Below are positions 38,826 to 47,270 of a stretch of DNA of 64,000 bases, one piece after another. The position numbers and the translations under genes are program-made. Position 1 is the stretch's first letter. Every line of letters begins with the position of its first letter. The notes under the pieces are model-generated. The model saw nothing but the letters and a program-made list of their open reading frames with translations, searched no databases and was not told where the DNA came from. This DNA comes from Nitrobacteraceae bacterium AZCC 1564 (GTDB lineage: Bacteria > Pseudomonadota > Alphaproteobacteria > Rhizobiales > Xanthobacteraceae), in contig JBAGRR010000001.1 of NCBI GenBank assembly GCA_036924835.1, positions 3,115,001-3,179,000 on the forward strand, read 5' to 3'.

Positions 38826-39823
38826 CACAACAGGCCAAGCCCGACGTGGTGCTCCTCGGTGATGGGCCGACAGCGCTAACCGCACTTCGATCGTTGGCCA
38901 TGCACTGTCGCGTGGTCCGTGTTCTGCGAGGGCTGGACCAGCCGGAGACCGATCCCGTCAGGGCTTTTGCCGCAGCGAACGATATTCCCGTATCAGACTT
39001 GCAGGGATTGGATCAACTTTCGAAGCTCATCGTCGACTTGCGACCTGCAGCGGTCGTGATCTCCTCCTTCCACCGAATTATCCCGCCACAAATTCTCACA
39101 TCGAGCCGCTTTATCAACGTCCACTATTCACTTTTGCCGCAGTATCGTGGCCGCGCTAATGTCAATTGGGCCGTCATCAACAACGAAGATGCTACTGGTA
39201 TCAGCATTCACCTTGTTGTTCCGGGGCTCGACAGCGGCAATCTGCTGTTCCAGCAGGCTGTTGCGATTGCGCCAGAAGACACGGTCACGTCTCTGTACGA
39301 ACGTCTGAACGCTATTCAAGAACGTGAACTCGGACGGGTGGTGACCAATGCCATCGCTGGCGATCAAGGCATCCCCCAGGATGCCCACCAAGCGACTTAC
39401 GGCTGCACGCGCGTGCCGGACGATGGAGAGATAAATTGGCGGCAGCCGACCGCGGCTATTGATCGGCTCATCCGCGGACTGGCGCCGCCATTCCCGGGTG
39501 CCTTCACGTATCTGAATGGCGAGCGACTGATGATTGCTCGCGCATCAGCCGTGTTCGATCCGCCCGCTTATGTTGGGCGCGTCCCTGGCCGTATCGTGGG
39601 CCGGTCGGCAAAGGAAGGTTGGGTCGACGTGTTGACGGGTGATGGCGTCCTGCGGATCTTCAGTGTCGGCACTTCGACTTGTGGCGATCCATGCACTCCG
39701 GCTTCGGTCATACGATCAACACGGATTACGCTGGGCCTGTCTCGGCTCGATCTGCTGCGCCGGATCACGGCATTGGAAGCTCGCATTGCTCTGCTGGAGC
39801 GATCCGAACGTGTTGACGAGTAG
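38822..39823 (+). CDS. Formyltransferase (methionyl-tRNA formyltransferase-like)
   Basis: A 333-residue N10-formyl-THF-dependent formyltransferase. The catalytic triad is visible: Asn-99 and His-101 in FINVHYSLLPQYRGRANVNW and Asp-137 in PGLDSGNLLF. A C-terminal FMT-like domain follows (VPGRIVGRSAKEGWVDVLTG, DGVLRIFSVG). Bacteria have a housekeeping fmt next to def; this one is instead coupled by ATGA overlap to an unknown Rossmann protein, so it is more likely a sugar-amine or amino-compound formyltransferase. The acceptor is unknown. No other sugar-nucleotide genes are adjacent. Confidence 0.8.
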   Translation: MTQQAKPDVVLLGDGPTALTALRSLAMHCRVVRVLRGLDQPETDPVRAFAAANDIPVSDLQGLDQLSKLIVDLRPAAVVISSFHRIIPPQILTSSRFINVHYSLLPQYRGRANVNWAVINNEDATGISIHLVVPGLDSGNLLFQQAVAIAPEDTVTSLYERLNAIQERELGRVVTNAIAGDQGIPQDAHQATYGCTRVPDDGEINWRQPTAAIDRLIRGLAPPFPGAFTYLNGERLMIARASAVFDPPAYVGRVPGRIVGRSAKEGWVDVLTGDGVLRIFSVGTSTCGDPCTPASVIRSTRITLGLSRLDLLRRITALEARIALLERSERVDE

Positions 39824-39910
39824 TCAACTTGTTACAATTGGATCCTCTTCGACAAGACTCGGTCCAGCCGAGAGATTAAGCCTCGCGCTCCGTTTCATGG
39901 CGCCTCTTGC

Positions 39911-41236
39911 TCAGTCGATGGAAGCGGCGTCGGCAAGCGAATGGCTATCCCTTTCCTCGGCAGTGGCCATGACAGTCTGGTTGCGTCCCGATCGTTTGGC
40001 CTCATAGAGCGCCGCGTCAGCTTGGACCAACACCTGATCTGGGGACAGGTGGCTATCTGTGGCGGCGACCCCGATGCTGATCGTCGCATCGATCCGTTCG
40101 CCGTCAACAGTTGCGGCAGTTTTCTGGAACAAAGCCCGCACACGCTCCGCTGCCTCATAGCCTTCCTGGAGGCTCGTATCCGGAAGAAGACAGGCGAACT
40201 CTTCACCGCCCATCCGGAATACCTTGTCATGCTTGCGCAGCGTGACTTCCGCCGCCTGAGCCGCAAGAATAATCACCTTGTCGCCCATCGGGTGTCCGAA
40301 ACGGTCATTGATCGACTTGAAGGAGTCGATGTCCAGCAGCAACAGCGCATAGGGTGGGAGCGGATCGTTGCCGTTCGCGCCTAACGCCCGCATGTGTTCA
40401 TGGTAGGCCCGGCGGTTGTAGACGTGCGTCATGGCATCCCGCATCGCCAGGCTGTAGTTCCGCGCCGAACTCCGCTCCCGGGACAGAGCGATCATGAAGA
40501 TGCTGACAAGCAGCACCAGGACGACGGTCGCGAAATTATAAACAATGATGGCCCAGACAGCGGTGGGTGCCATGCCGATCGGCATCGGGACCATCGACAT
40601 GATCGGCAAGCGTGCGACGTGAAATGCGCAATAGGCGGCAAACACGCCAAACAGGATGCGTCGGGAGGGAAGGTCTTCGTCACTGCTGCGCCAGAACTCA
40701 TAAGCGGAAAGACCGGTGAAGGCCGCCGTCAGAGCGGTCCTGATCACCGCACTGGTGACGAAGAGATTCCATTCCTTCACGACGGTCGCGGAAAGAGCGA
40801 ACCAAAGGATCGTCGGCGCGAACACAAGCAGAAGCAAGGGCCGGCGATGATAGAAGACCCGAACCATCTGCCATGCAAAGCCATAGGCCAGCAGAATGCA
40901 TGTTATGCCGAGTCTCGTGCCCCAGCCCCCGACCTGAAAGACGGGATTGATCGCCATTGCGGCACCTACGACTCCCATGACAAATGGGAGGACGAACCAT
41001 ACGAGCGAGGCCCGTTGCTTCTCCCGGGACCAGAAAAATGCAAACAGGCCGCCGATCACGGCAAGAAGCACCGCAGTGTATAAAATCAGGGTCGGAGGAT
41101 CGATGTGCACTGACGGATGATCGTCCCGAAGACGCGTTTGCTTGGCGCGGGGGATCGCGTCCACAGCGCCGATCTGCGCATCGCGTCCCGATTGAGAGAA
41201 GGACAGTTCGCCGCTGAACGTGTCGCGACGGAGCAT
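39911..41236 (-). CDS. Membrane-bound diguanylate cyclase (GGDEF)
   Basis: A 441-residue protein. About seven hydrophobic segments (LILYTAVLLAVIGGLFAFFW onward) lead into a GGDEF domain from about residue 265 (SLAMRDAMTHVYNRRAYHEH). The active-site motif is MGGEEFACLLPDT, a GGEEF variant that is normally active; LLLDIDSFKSINDRFGHPMG provides the metal Asp. No inhibitory RxxD is seen before the motif. It makes c-di-GMP. The N-terminal start is uncertain, and a GTG near 41105 would remove 44 hydrophilic residues. A second c-di-GMP protein lies at 54357. Confidence 0.9.
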   Translation of the reverse strand: MLRRDTFSGELSFSQSGRDAQIGAVDAIPRAKQTRLRDDHPSVHIDPPTLILYTAVLLAVIGGLFAFFWSREKQRASLVWFVLPFVMGVVGAAMAINPVFQVGGWGTRLGITCILLAYGFAWQMVRVFYHRRPLLLLVFAPTILWFALSATVVKEWNLFVTSAVIRTALTAAFTGLSAYEFWRSSDEDLPSRRILFGVFAAYCAFHVARLPIMSMVPMPIGMAPTAVWAIIVYNFATVVLVLLVSIFMIALSRERSSARNYSLAMRDAMTHVYNRRAYHEHMRALGANGNDPLPPYALLLLDIDSFKSINDRFGHPMGDKVIILAAQAAEVTLRKHDKVFRMGGEEFACLLPDTSLQEGYEAAERVRALFQKTAATVDGERIDATISIGVAATDSHLSPDQVLVQADAALYEAKRSGRNQTVMATAEERDSHSLADAASID

Positions 41237-41717
41237 CGGCTACTTATCGCACGTTTGCCGGCCATTTGCAGCTATTTGGCTTAAACAGCCCTAATCTGTT
41301 TAATTTTATCTTCCTGCGTCACCATACTCGATGCAGGGATCGTCGTAGGCGGTGAATCTACTTCCGGACGCCTGGCGAGGTTCTGTTCGAAGTGGCGACT
41401 GTCGAACCCCGCTTCAATCGCGATGAGGACACGGCGTATCTCGGCGAAGCTCCGAAGATCCCGCTCCAGCACGCGCGTCTACGCACCCGGATCGAAGAAC
41501 TCTTGGCACCGTCGATGCGTAGCCCGGCATCTTATAGGTTTACGATGAAAGCGCTCGTTCGCGCAGAATCGGAACGGCTTTCCCGAACAGCGCTTCGACC
41601 ATTTGGCGCTGGCTCCCACGGCCCTTTGCGAAGCGAACCACTAGGCAGCAGATTTAGTATCTCGATGTGGCGAACGCGTCATGGCGAGATCTCGCGCCAT
41701 ACGCGCGCATCAGGGAT
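41237..41717. other. Gap with possible gene remnants
   Basis: About 480 bp between two minus-strand genes. A minus frame (41281-41472) reads DLRSFAEIRRVLIAIEAGFD and another just upstream reads MVEALFGKAVPILRERALSS. They look like short pieces of broken coding sequence, but I cannot name a source family. No inverted repeat or repeat module was seen. Confidence 0.4.
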
Positions 41718-43130
41718 TCAGCTGAAACGCCGGATGATATCGACCAAGCGGTCGCAGGATCTGCCGAGCTCCTTTGTCGGCGATGTCGCAACGCCCAACA
41801 AGAGTCCAGACCGGCTGGTCTCCGCAGAGGCATACCAGGCCGAGAGCGGAGCCGGAAACATGCCGAAAGCCAGTATCTCGCGCGCAATGGTGAGATCCGA
41901 CGTGCCATCGGGCAGCCGCAGCAGGACGGCCAAGCCCGTCGCCATAACGCTATCGGCGTCGAAATGGGGCCGAAGCTGCGCCAGCAAGTCTTCCCGCTTG
42001 GCGGCATAGGCGCGCTTCGTACGGCGGAGGTGGCGCAGATAATGGCCTTCCCGCATGAATTCCGCGGTCGCGAGCTGCACCGAAGGCCCCGGCGGTGGGG
42101 CGAGGCACGCTGCAACCTCGGCAAAGCGGGCCATGAGGTCGATCGGCGCCACGATAAATCCGAGGCGGAGTGTGGGAGTGATGGTCTTGCTGAACGAGCC
42201 GATGTGGATGACCCGCCCGGCGCGATCGAGCGATGCCAGCGCCGGCGCGGCCCGGCCTGCCAACTGCAGCTCGCTCAGATAGTCGTCCTCTATCACCCAG
42301 ACCCCGCTCGCAGCGGCCCAGTCAAGCAATCGGAGGCGCCGTTCGAGCGACAATGTCGGTCCGAGCGGCGCCTGCTGCCCGGGCGTCACAACCACGAGCT
42401 TGGCGTCTGAAACGTGGCGAAACCCATGGTCGATGTCGATGCCGTCCGCGTCGACGCGGATTGGTGCGAGCGACAGGCGCGCCAGTTCAAGCCCCTTTCG
42501 GGCGAACGGGAAGCCCGGATCTTCGATCCAGGCTTTCTCCCCTTCAAGCCTCAGCACCCGGAGCGCCAGTCCCAGCCCGGCGCCATATCCACCCGTGACG
42601 ATGATCTGCGACGGCGAACAGTCGATGCCGCGGGCAATGGCGAGATAGCCTGCTATCTCTCGTCTGAGCTCGAGCTCTCCGCGCGGATCTGGATAGATCG
42701 GCGCCGCGCTCGCTTCCGCGCGGACGGCATTTGCGCGGATGCGCGCGAAGAGTGTTGCCGGAAAGGTCTCCGTCGCAGGGACGCCCATCTGGAAGAAGGC
42801 GGGCCCCTGGGTCATCTCTTGATAGATTTCCAGGAACGACCCGGGATCCGGCCGCTGCTTGCTTTTCACCACCGCGCGAGGACGCGGGGCAACGCGGGTT
42901 CCTGTCGCGCGGGACGCGACGATTAGCTGTGCTGCGTCCAGCTTCTCATATGCTGCCTGCACGGTGCCCCGGGCGACGCCGAGCTGGGCGGCGAGGTCTT
43001 GCCAAGAGGGCAAGCGGGCACCCGGTTCGAGCACGCCCCTTTCGATCGCGGTCGCAATCCCGTGGCGGATCTGCTCGGCGAGCGGCGTCTTGGCTGAGCG
43101 GTCGACGCTCAGGTTCAGGGGCTTCGTCAT
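41718..43130 (-). CDS. MocR/PdxR-type regulator (GntR helix-turn-helix with aminotransferase-like domain)
   Basis: A 470-residue MocR regulator starting MTKPLNLSVDRSAKTPLAEQ. A winged-helix GntR domain occupies residues 1-80 (LPSWQDLAAQLGVARGTVQA). A linker and a fold-type-I PLP domain follow, with IIVTGGYGAGLGLALRVLRL, VWVIEDDYLSELQ and the PLP lysine in HIGSFSKTITPTLRLGF. The open frame reaches 43418, but the ATG at 43130 is the family start. It is divergent from the cupin-AhpD genes across a 90-bp interval and very likely controls them, using PLP or an amino-compound adduct as effector. Confidence 0.92.
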   Translation of the reverse strand: MTKPLNLSVDRSAKTPLAEQIRHGIATAIERGVLEPGARLPSWQDLAAQLGVARGTVQAAYEKLDAAQLIVASRATGTRVAPRPRAVVKSKQRPDPGSFLEIYQEMTQGPAFFQMGVPATETFPATLFARIRANAVRAEASAAPIYPDPRGELELRREIAGYLAIARGIDCSPSQIIVTGGYGAGLGLALRVLRLEGEKAWIEDPGFPFARKGLELARLSLAPIRVDADGIDIDHGFRHVSDAKLVVVTPGQQAPLGPTLSLERRLRLLDWAAASGVWVIEDDYLSELQLAGRAAPALASLDRAGRVIHIGSFSKTITPTLRLGFIVAPIDLMARFAEVAACLAPPPGPSVQLATAEFMREGHYLRHLRRTKRAYAAKREDLLAQLRPHFDADSVMATGLAVLLRLPDGTSDLTIAREILAFGMFPAPLSAWYASAETSRSGLLLGVATSPTKELGRSCDRLVDIIRRFS

Positions 43131-43220
43131 GCCACCGTAGTACACTATTCTTTCGCATTCTTGGTGCTTTTTTCTGGCCCAGAACGGGGACATCTTCCAT
43201 GCGGCAGAAGGAGAAAACCC

Positions 43221-43640
43221 ATGAAGATCCGAACCATCATCGCCGCTACCTGTGCCGTCATCGCCTTCTCGATGGCCGGCCCCGTCTCCGCCCATGATGG
43301 CGAAGCGGAAACCGTCACGAAGAACTTCGAGGCGGCCATTCCCAATATCCCCGGCAAGTCGCTGATCGCCGTGGAAGTCGATTACGCGCCAAGTGCAGCG
43401 TCCCCGTCCCACACCCACGCGCGGTCGGCCTTCATCTACGCCTATGTGATCTCGGGTGCGATCGAGTCAAAGGTGAATGACGGCGAGACGCGCATCTATC
43501 GAGCGGGTGAGAGCTGGTCCGAGCCGCCGAACGCGACCCACTCGATCAGCCGCAACGCGAGCAAGACCCAGCCAGCGAAGCTGCTCGCCGTCTTCGTTCT
43601 CGACACCAATGACAAAGCGCTGACCACGCCCGTCAAATAA
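43221..43640 (+). CDS. Exported cupin domain protein
   Basis: A 139-residue protein with a signal peptide (MKIRTIIAATCAVIAFSMAG, cleavage near VSA-HDGEA). A single cupin domain follows: PSHTHARSAFIYAYVISGAI and EPPNATHSISRNAS, with two His from motif 1 and one from motif 2 as metal ligands. AGAAGGAGA precedes the ATG. It lies in tandem with the AhpD-like gene under the divergent MocR regulator. It may act on a small oxidised compound in the periplasm, but the substrate is unknown. Confidence 0.85.
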   Translation: MKIRTIIAATCAVIAFSMAGPVSAHDGEAETVTKNFEAAIPNIPGKSLIAVEVDYAPSAASPSHTHARSAFIYAYVISGAIESKVNDGETRIYRAGESWSEPPNATHSISRNASKTQPAKLLAVFVLDTNDKALTTPVK

Positions 43641-43659
43641 CCTTCAATGGAAGAGAACC

Positions 43660-44115
43660 ATGACCAAACGACTAGATTATAACCAGATCGCGCCGAACGG
43701 CGCCAAGGCTCTCGGTGGGGTCTATGGCTATGTCGTGCAGAGCGGCCTGCCCGCCGAACTGGTGGAGCTCGTTTATTTGCGCGTCTCGCAGATCAACAAT
43801 TGCGCCTATTGCCTAGACATGCACACGCGCGATCTCACGAAGAAGGGCGTGCCGATCGAAAAGCTCGCCCTGGTTCAGGCTTGGGAGGAAGGCGGCGACC
43901 TCTTCAGCGAGACGGAGCGCGCCGCCCTGGCCTGGGCCGAGACGGTGACGCGTGTGGCTCAAACGGGCGTGCCCGACGACGCGTACCAGGCGGCACGCGC
44001 GGTTTTCGGCGAGAAAGAACTGGTCGACCTCACGATCGCAATCAGCCTGATGAACGCCTACAACCGCATGGCAATCAGCTTCCGCAACACGCCCCAGGCG
44101 GCAATCAAAAACTAA
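43660..44115 (+). CDS. Carboxymuconolactone decarboxylase / AhpD-like protein
   Basis: A 151-residue protein of the CMD family. The redox motif is NNCAYCLDMHTRDLTKKGV (CxxC followed by His), which is the AhpD-type peroxidase motif. SETERAALAWAETVT and ELVDLTIAISLMNAYNRMAI are the other family marks. It may reduce peroxides with a thiol partner. It starts 19 bp after the cupin gene, so the two are one transcript. A degraded epimerase gene follows, making the original operon at least three genes long. Confidence 0.88.
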   Translation: MTKRLDYNQIAPNGAKALGGVYGYVVQSGLPAELVELVYLRVSQINNCAYCLDMHTRDLTKKGVPIEKLALVQAWEEGGDLFSETERAALAWAETVTRVAQTGVPDDAYQAARAVFGEKELVDLTIAISLMNAYNRMAISFRNTPQAAIKN

Positions 44116-44163
44116 GCGAAGCGCACCGCACCGGGACGCTCGCACCTCAAAGGAGTTTCTCTC

Positions 44164-44460
44164 ATGAAATCTTTGTTGCTGGCGCTACCGGTGCGGGTGG
44201 GCCTTCCCTTGGTGTGCGCGCCGGGCACTTGGTATCGTCCAGACGGCGCAAACGCGGAGCAGATCCGCAAGGGCGGGGCAAGGATCATCGGCGATGGTAC
44301 GGCGGTCTGGTCCTTCGTCCATATAGACGACGCGATAGCCGCGACCGTGGCGGCGATCACGGCCGAACCTGGCCACAGGTCCCGTGCTTTTTGCATTCGA
44401 TTGGCGCGACTTTTTTTTCGAGATCGCGCTGAAGGTCATAGCCGACCATCGCAACACTGA
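44164..44460 (+). pseudogene. Remnant of an NAD-dependent epimerase/dehydratase
   Basis: The start reads ATGAAATCTTTG; with one extra A it would give MKIFVAGATGA, the Rossmann glycine motif of atypical SDRs. The bases from 44172 encode FVAGATGAGGPSL in a shifted frame. After about 40 bp the sequence jumps to the other end of such a protein, now in the ATG frame: GTWYRPDGANAEQIRKGG, ARIIGDGTAVWSFVHIDDAI and AATVAAITAEPG. Then similarity ends. So the gene has a one-base deletion, an internal loss of roughly 100-130 codons and a truncated 3' end. The Shine-Dalgarno AAAGGAG remains. It ends about 110 bp before tRNA-Arg. Confidence 0.75.
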
Positions 44461-44573
44461 ATTGGTGGCACGCTAACCATTTCGCCGATTGCCCATAAAA
44501 CCTGCCGAAATGTGCAAAGGGAGTGCCGCAATCCGCGGTGACTATGTTCGCGACAAAAAGCAGATTGAGCGAG

Positions 44574-44650
44574 TGGCGCACCCGACACGATTCGAACGTG
44601 TGACCTTTGCCTTCGGAGGGCAACGCTCTATCCAGCTGAGCTACGGGTGC
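44574..44650 (-). tRNA. tRNA-Arg (anticodon CCG)
   Basis: The minus strand folds as a full cloverleaf of 77 nt including CCA. Acceptor stem GCACCCG pairs with CGGGTGC. The D arm is GCTCAGCTGGATAGAGC. The anticodon stem TTGCC/GGCAA encloses CTCCGAA with anticodon CCG. The T arm is ACACG-TTCGAAT-CGTGT. CCA is encoded. It reads CGG codons. The 3' end faces the epimerase remnant, the side on which elements usually integrate. Confidence 0.96.
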
Positions 44651-44882
44651 TTAGGCCTCCCATTTAGCCGATTGGACGCTGGCGGGCAACGGCCTGTGGG
44701 GTATCAGAGCAGGTTTCCGCTGGATCAAGCGACAGCGGCGCAATAACGCTGCTGGTGTCTGTTGCGGTCGCTATATGCGCGCCATTTCTCTGTCACAAGC
44801 GGAAATTGTCTTCATTTTCGACAGTTTGCGTCGCTGCCGGTAACCCTCGACATGCTCTTGTCCGGCGGCGTATTCTTTTCCC

Positions 44883-45524
44883 ATGTCACACCACGATCAC
44901 GATCATCACCACCATCATCACGATCATGACCACTCCGAGCTGTCGGAAACGGAGTTGCGAGTCCGCGCGCTGGAGACGGTTCTGACCGAGAAGGGATATG
45001 TGGATCCGGCGGCGCTTGATGTGCTGATTGAGACCTACGAGACAAAAGTTGGCCCGCGCAACGGTGCGCGCGTGATCGCGAAAGCCTGGGCTGATCCGGT
45101 ATACCGCGCGCGGTTGCTTACGGACGCGACGTCCGCCATTGCCGAACTCGATTATGTGGGACGGCAAGGTGAACACATCGTGGCAGTCGAGAATACCGAT
45201 CGCCTGCAGAACATGGTCGTCTGCACGCTTTGCTCTTGTTACCCGTGGCCCGTGCTCGGGCTTCCGCCGGTCTGGTACAAATCCGCGCCCTATCGCTCGC
45301 GCGTAGTGATCGACCCGCGTGGCGTGTTGCGCGATTTTGGCCTCTCACTTCCCGCTGAAACCGAAATCCGGGTGTGGGATTCGACTGCGGAGATCCGTTA
45401 TCTGGTGGTGCCGCAACGTCCCGCCGGGACCGAAGGATGGAGCGAGGATGCGCTTGCCGATCTCGTGACACGGGACAGCATGATCGGCACCGGCTTTCCG
45501 AAGTCGCCGGAGCAGATTCGATGA
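44883..45524 (+). CDS. nthA: Nitrile hydratase alpha subunit (cobalt type)
   Basis: A 213-residue alpha subunit that, with beta, hydrates nitriles to amides. The metal claw is [20 protein letters not shown] (Cys-114, 117 and 119, Ser-118). Thr-115 in CTLCSC is typical of non-corrin Co(III) enzymes, while iron enzymes have Ser. An unusual His/Asp-rich head, [18 protein letters not shown], precedes the normal start of homology ([15 protein letters not shown]). It may bind cobalt. No good Shine-Dalgarno is seen before the ATG. It overlaps nthB by 4 bp (ATGA), and nthB overlaps the activator gene likewise. Confidence 0.94.
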   Translation: MSHHDHDHHHHHHDHDHSELSETELRVRALETVLTEKGYVDPAALDVLIETYETKVGPRNGARVIAKAWADPVYRARLLTDATSAIAELDYVGRQGEHIVAVENTDRLQNMVVCTLCSCYPWPVLGLPPVWYKSAPYRSRVVIDPRGVLRDFGLSLPAETEIRVWDSTAEIRYLVVPQRPAGTEGWSEDALADLVTRDSMIGTGFPKSPEQIR

Positions 45525-46183
45525 ACGGCGCGCATGACATGGGTGGCGTTGACGGCTTCGGCCCGGTGGTGCCTGAGTCGAATGAGCCGGTGTTTCACGG
45601 CGATTGGGAGCGCCGTGTGCTGGCGCTGACGCTCGCGATGGCGAAGCCCGGTGGCTGGAATATCGATATGTCGCGGTTCGCGCGCGAAGACCGCTCGCCC
45701 GCCGACTACTTGAGTAAAAGCTATTACCAGCTCTGGCTCGCGGGCCTCGAGCGGCTGATGGACGAGAGCGATTTGGTATCCATTGCCGAGATCAACGAGG
45801 GCCGCGTGCTTCAGCCGCCGAAGCCTGGCGTCGGTGTGCTCCTGCGTGACGATGTCGCCGCGACGCTGCGGCGGGGCGGGCCGACTGAGCGCGACGCCAT
45901 ATCGCAAGCCATGTTCGCCGTTGGTGACCGGGTGCGCGCGAAGAACATTCATCCCAAAGGGCACACACGCTTGCCGCGTTATGTACGAGGCCATGTTGGC
46001 GTTGTGGAGCGCCTTCACGGATGTCATGTGTTCCCGGACAGCAACGCACGCGGCGCAGGCGAAGCCCCGCAATGGCTCTATACGGTTCGCTTTACGGGCC
46101 GGGAGCTATGGGGCGAGCGCGCCGATGAGAACACGGCCGTTTCGGTCGATGCGTGGGAATCGTATCTGGAGCGCGCCGCATGA
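45521..46183 (+). CDS. nthB: Nitrile hydratase beta subunit
   Basis: A 220-residue beta subunit beginning [20 protein letters not shown], the standard beta start. The helical N-terminal part includes [13 protein letters not shown]. The SH3-like C-terminal barrel has [40 protein letters not shown] and VDAWESYLE. Arginines in DRVRAKN and the TRLPRYVRG segment contact the oxidised cysteines of alpha in known structures. The ATG overlaps the nthA stop. Size is normal. Confidence 0.95.
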   Translation: MNGAHDMGGVDGFGPVVPESNEPVFHGDWERRVLALTLAMAKPGGWNIDMSRFAREDRSPADYLSKSYYQLWLAGLERLMDESDLVSIAEINEGRVLQPPKPGVGVLLRDDVAATLRRGGPTERDAISQAMFAVGDRVRAKNIHPKGHTRLPRYVRGHVGVVERLHGCHVFPDSNARGAGEAPQWLYTVRFTGRELWGERADENTAVSVDAWESYLERAA

Positions 46184-46569
46184 TGGTTGACCGCAACGCT
46201 GCGGCGCAGGCAACAGCCGCGCTTCCCGGAATTCCGCGTGACGACGAAGGCCCGGTGTTTCGAGAACCGTGGGAAGCGCGTGCTTTCGCGATGGCGGTGG
46301 CGTTGCACGGGCGCGGCGTGTTCACCTGGCCGGAATGGGCCGATGCGCTGGCGCGCGAAATTAAACAAGCGCAGACCAAAGATGATGCCGACACCGGCGA
46401 GACGTATTATCGCCACTGGCTCGCGGCTCTTGAAAAACTGGTCGCTTCGAAAAATGTCGCGACTGAGGACGCCCTGCATCGCTATCGCGACGCCTGGGAC
46501 CATGCGGCAGATCGTACGCCGCACGGCCAGCCGATCGAACTCACGCCGGAAGATTTCGATCGGATGTGA
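46180..46569 (+). CDS. Nitrile hydratase accessory/activator protein (P14K type)
   Basis: A 129-residue protein starting [20 protein letters not shown]. It resembles the N-terminal part of the beta subunit (PVFREPWEARAFAMAVALHG, TGETYYRHWLAALEKLVASK), as expected for the P14K/NHase activator family. In cobalt enzymes this chaperone carries alpha in a mediator complex and swaps it into apo-enzyme to deliver metal. Its ATG overlaps the nthB stop (ATGATGG), completing a three-gene translationally coupled operon. No amidase or cobalt permease gene follows. Confidence 0.88.
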   Translation: MMVDRNAAAQATAALPGIPRDDEGPVFREPWEARAFAMAVALHGRGVFTWPEWADALAREIKQAQTKDDADTGETYYRHWLAALEKLVASKNVATEDALHRYRDAWDHAADRTPHGQPIELTPEDFDRM

Positions 46570-46685
46570 TTGGGCCGGATGGAGCGGATAGCTTCCCATC
46601 CGCTCGATCGCTTCGTGCTCAATAACTTCGTGGTCACGCGGTTGCGTTATCTCGGAGCAATTCGGCGGCGTTTTCGTAGGCGGTC

Positions 46686-47093
46686 TCAGGCGGTGAGCGC
46701 GAGACGATCGCTGCGGGTGTCGAGGCTCCACGCGCCGGCGCCGAAGGCGACCACCTGGAGCAAGCCACCGGCCATGCTGACATTCTTCAGGAAGTGAATC
46801 ATTTGGTTCTGATCGGCGAAGTTGGCGTGGAAGCTGACGGCAGCCGCGATCGTGAAAAGAGCCAACACCGCGGCGACGATCCGCGTTTGAAAGCCGACAA
46901 CGAGAAGGATGCCGCCTCCGACTTCGATGACGACTGCCAGCAGATAAGACAGCAATGGGAGCGGAAGACCTGCGGAGGTGATGTAGGCCTGCGTTGCTGC
47001 GGGCGCGGTGATCTTGGTGATGCCGCTGAGAATAAAGATCGCTGCGATGAGCAAGCGTCCCAGCGCGGGCAGATAACGAAGTGGGGCATTCAT
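46686..47093 (-). CDS. DoxX family membrane protein
   Basis: A 135-residue protein with four membrane helices, starting MNAPLRYLPALGRLLIAAIF. The DoxX marks are ILSGITKITAPAATQAYIT, EVGGGILLVVGFQTRIVA and FLKNVSMAGGLLQVVAFG. AGGAGA precedes the ATG at 47093. Family members are linked to quinone or thiosulfate redox and membrane stress. It is divergent from a LysR gene, the common arrangement in which the LysR protein controls the DoxX gene. Confidence 0.9.
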   Translation of the reverse strand: MNAPLRYLPALGRLLIAAIFILSGITKITAPAATQAYITSAGLPLPLLSYLLAVVIEVGGGILLVVGFQTRIVAAVLALFTIAAAVSFHANFADQNQMIHFLKNVSMAGGLLQVVAFGAGAWSLDTRSDRLALTA

Positions 47094-47270
47094 TGATGAT
47101 CTCCTGATTGGAATTGGAGGCGTCGAGTCGGGAAGAGCGTGCAACGAGTGCTGCTCACTGATGCAGCCCAGTGCCGACGGCTGACGCAGTTTGGCCTGAA
47201 CATTACCTAGGGCCTTTCATTCGTCCGAAAAACCCGTAAAGCTTTGAAAATAACGTTCAGGAAATTAGAA

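Noticed and set aside
40394..41083. 229-codon plus-strand frame over the GGDEF gene
   Set aside because: Antisense to the membrane domain, which produces His/Arg-rich nonsense.
44883..44940. His-rich start of nthA as an artificial tag or vector sequence
   Set aside because: His and Asp codons are mixed (CAC/CAT, GAT) and the sequence is continuous with native upstream DNA, so it is natural.
45398..46731. Two long minus-strand frames over the nitrile hydratase operon
   Set aside because: The sense strand has three coupled genes with clear family motifs.
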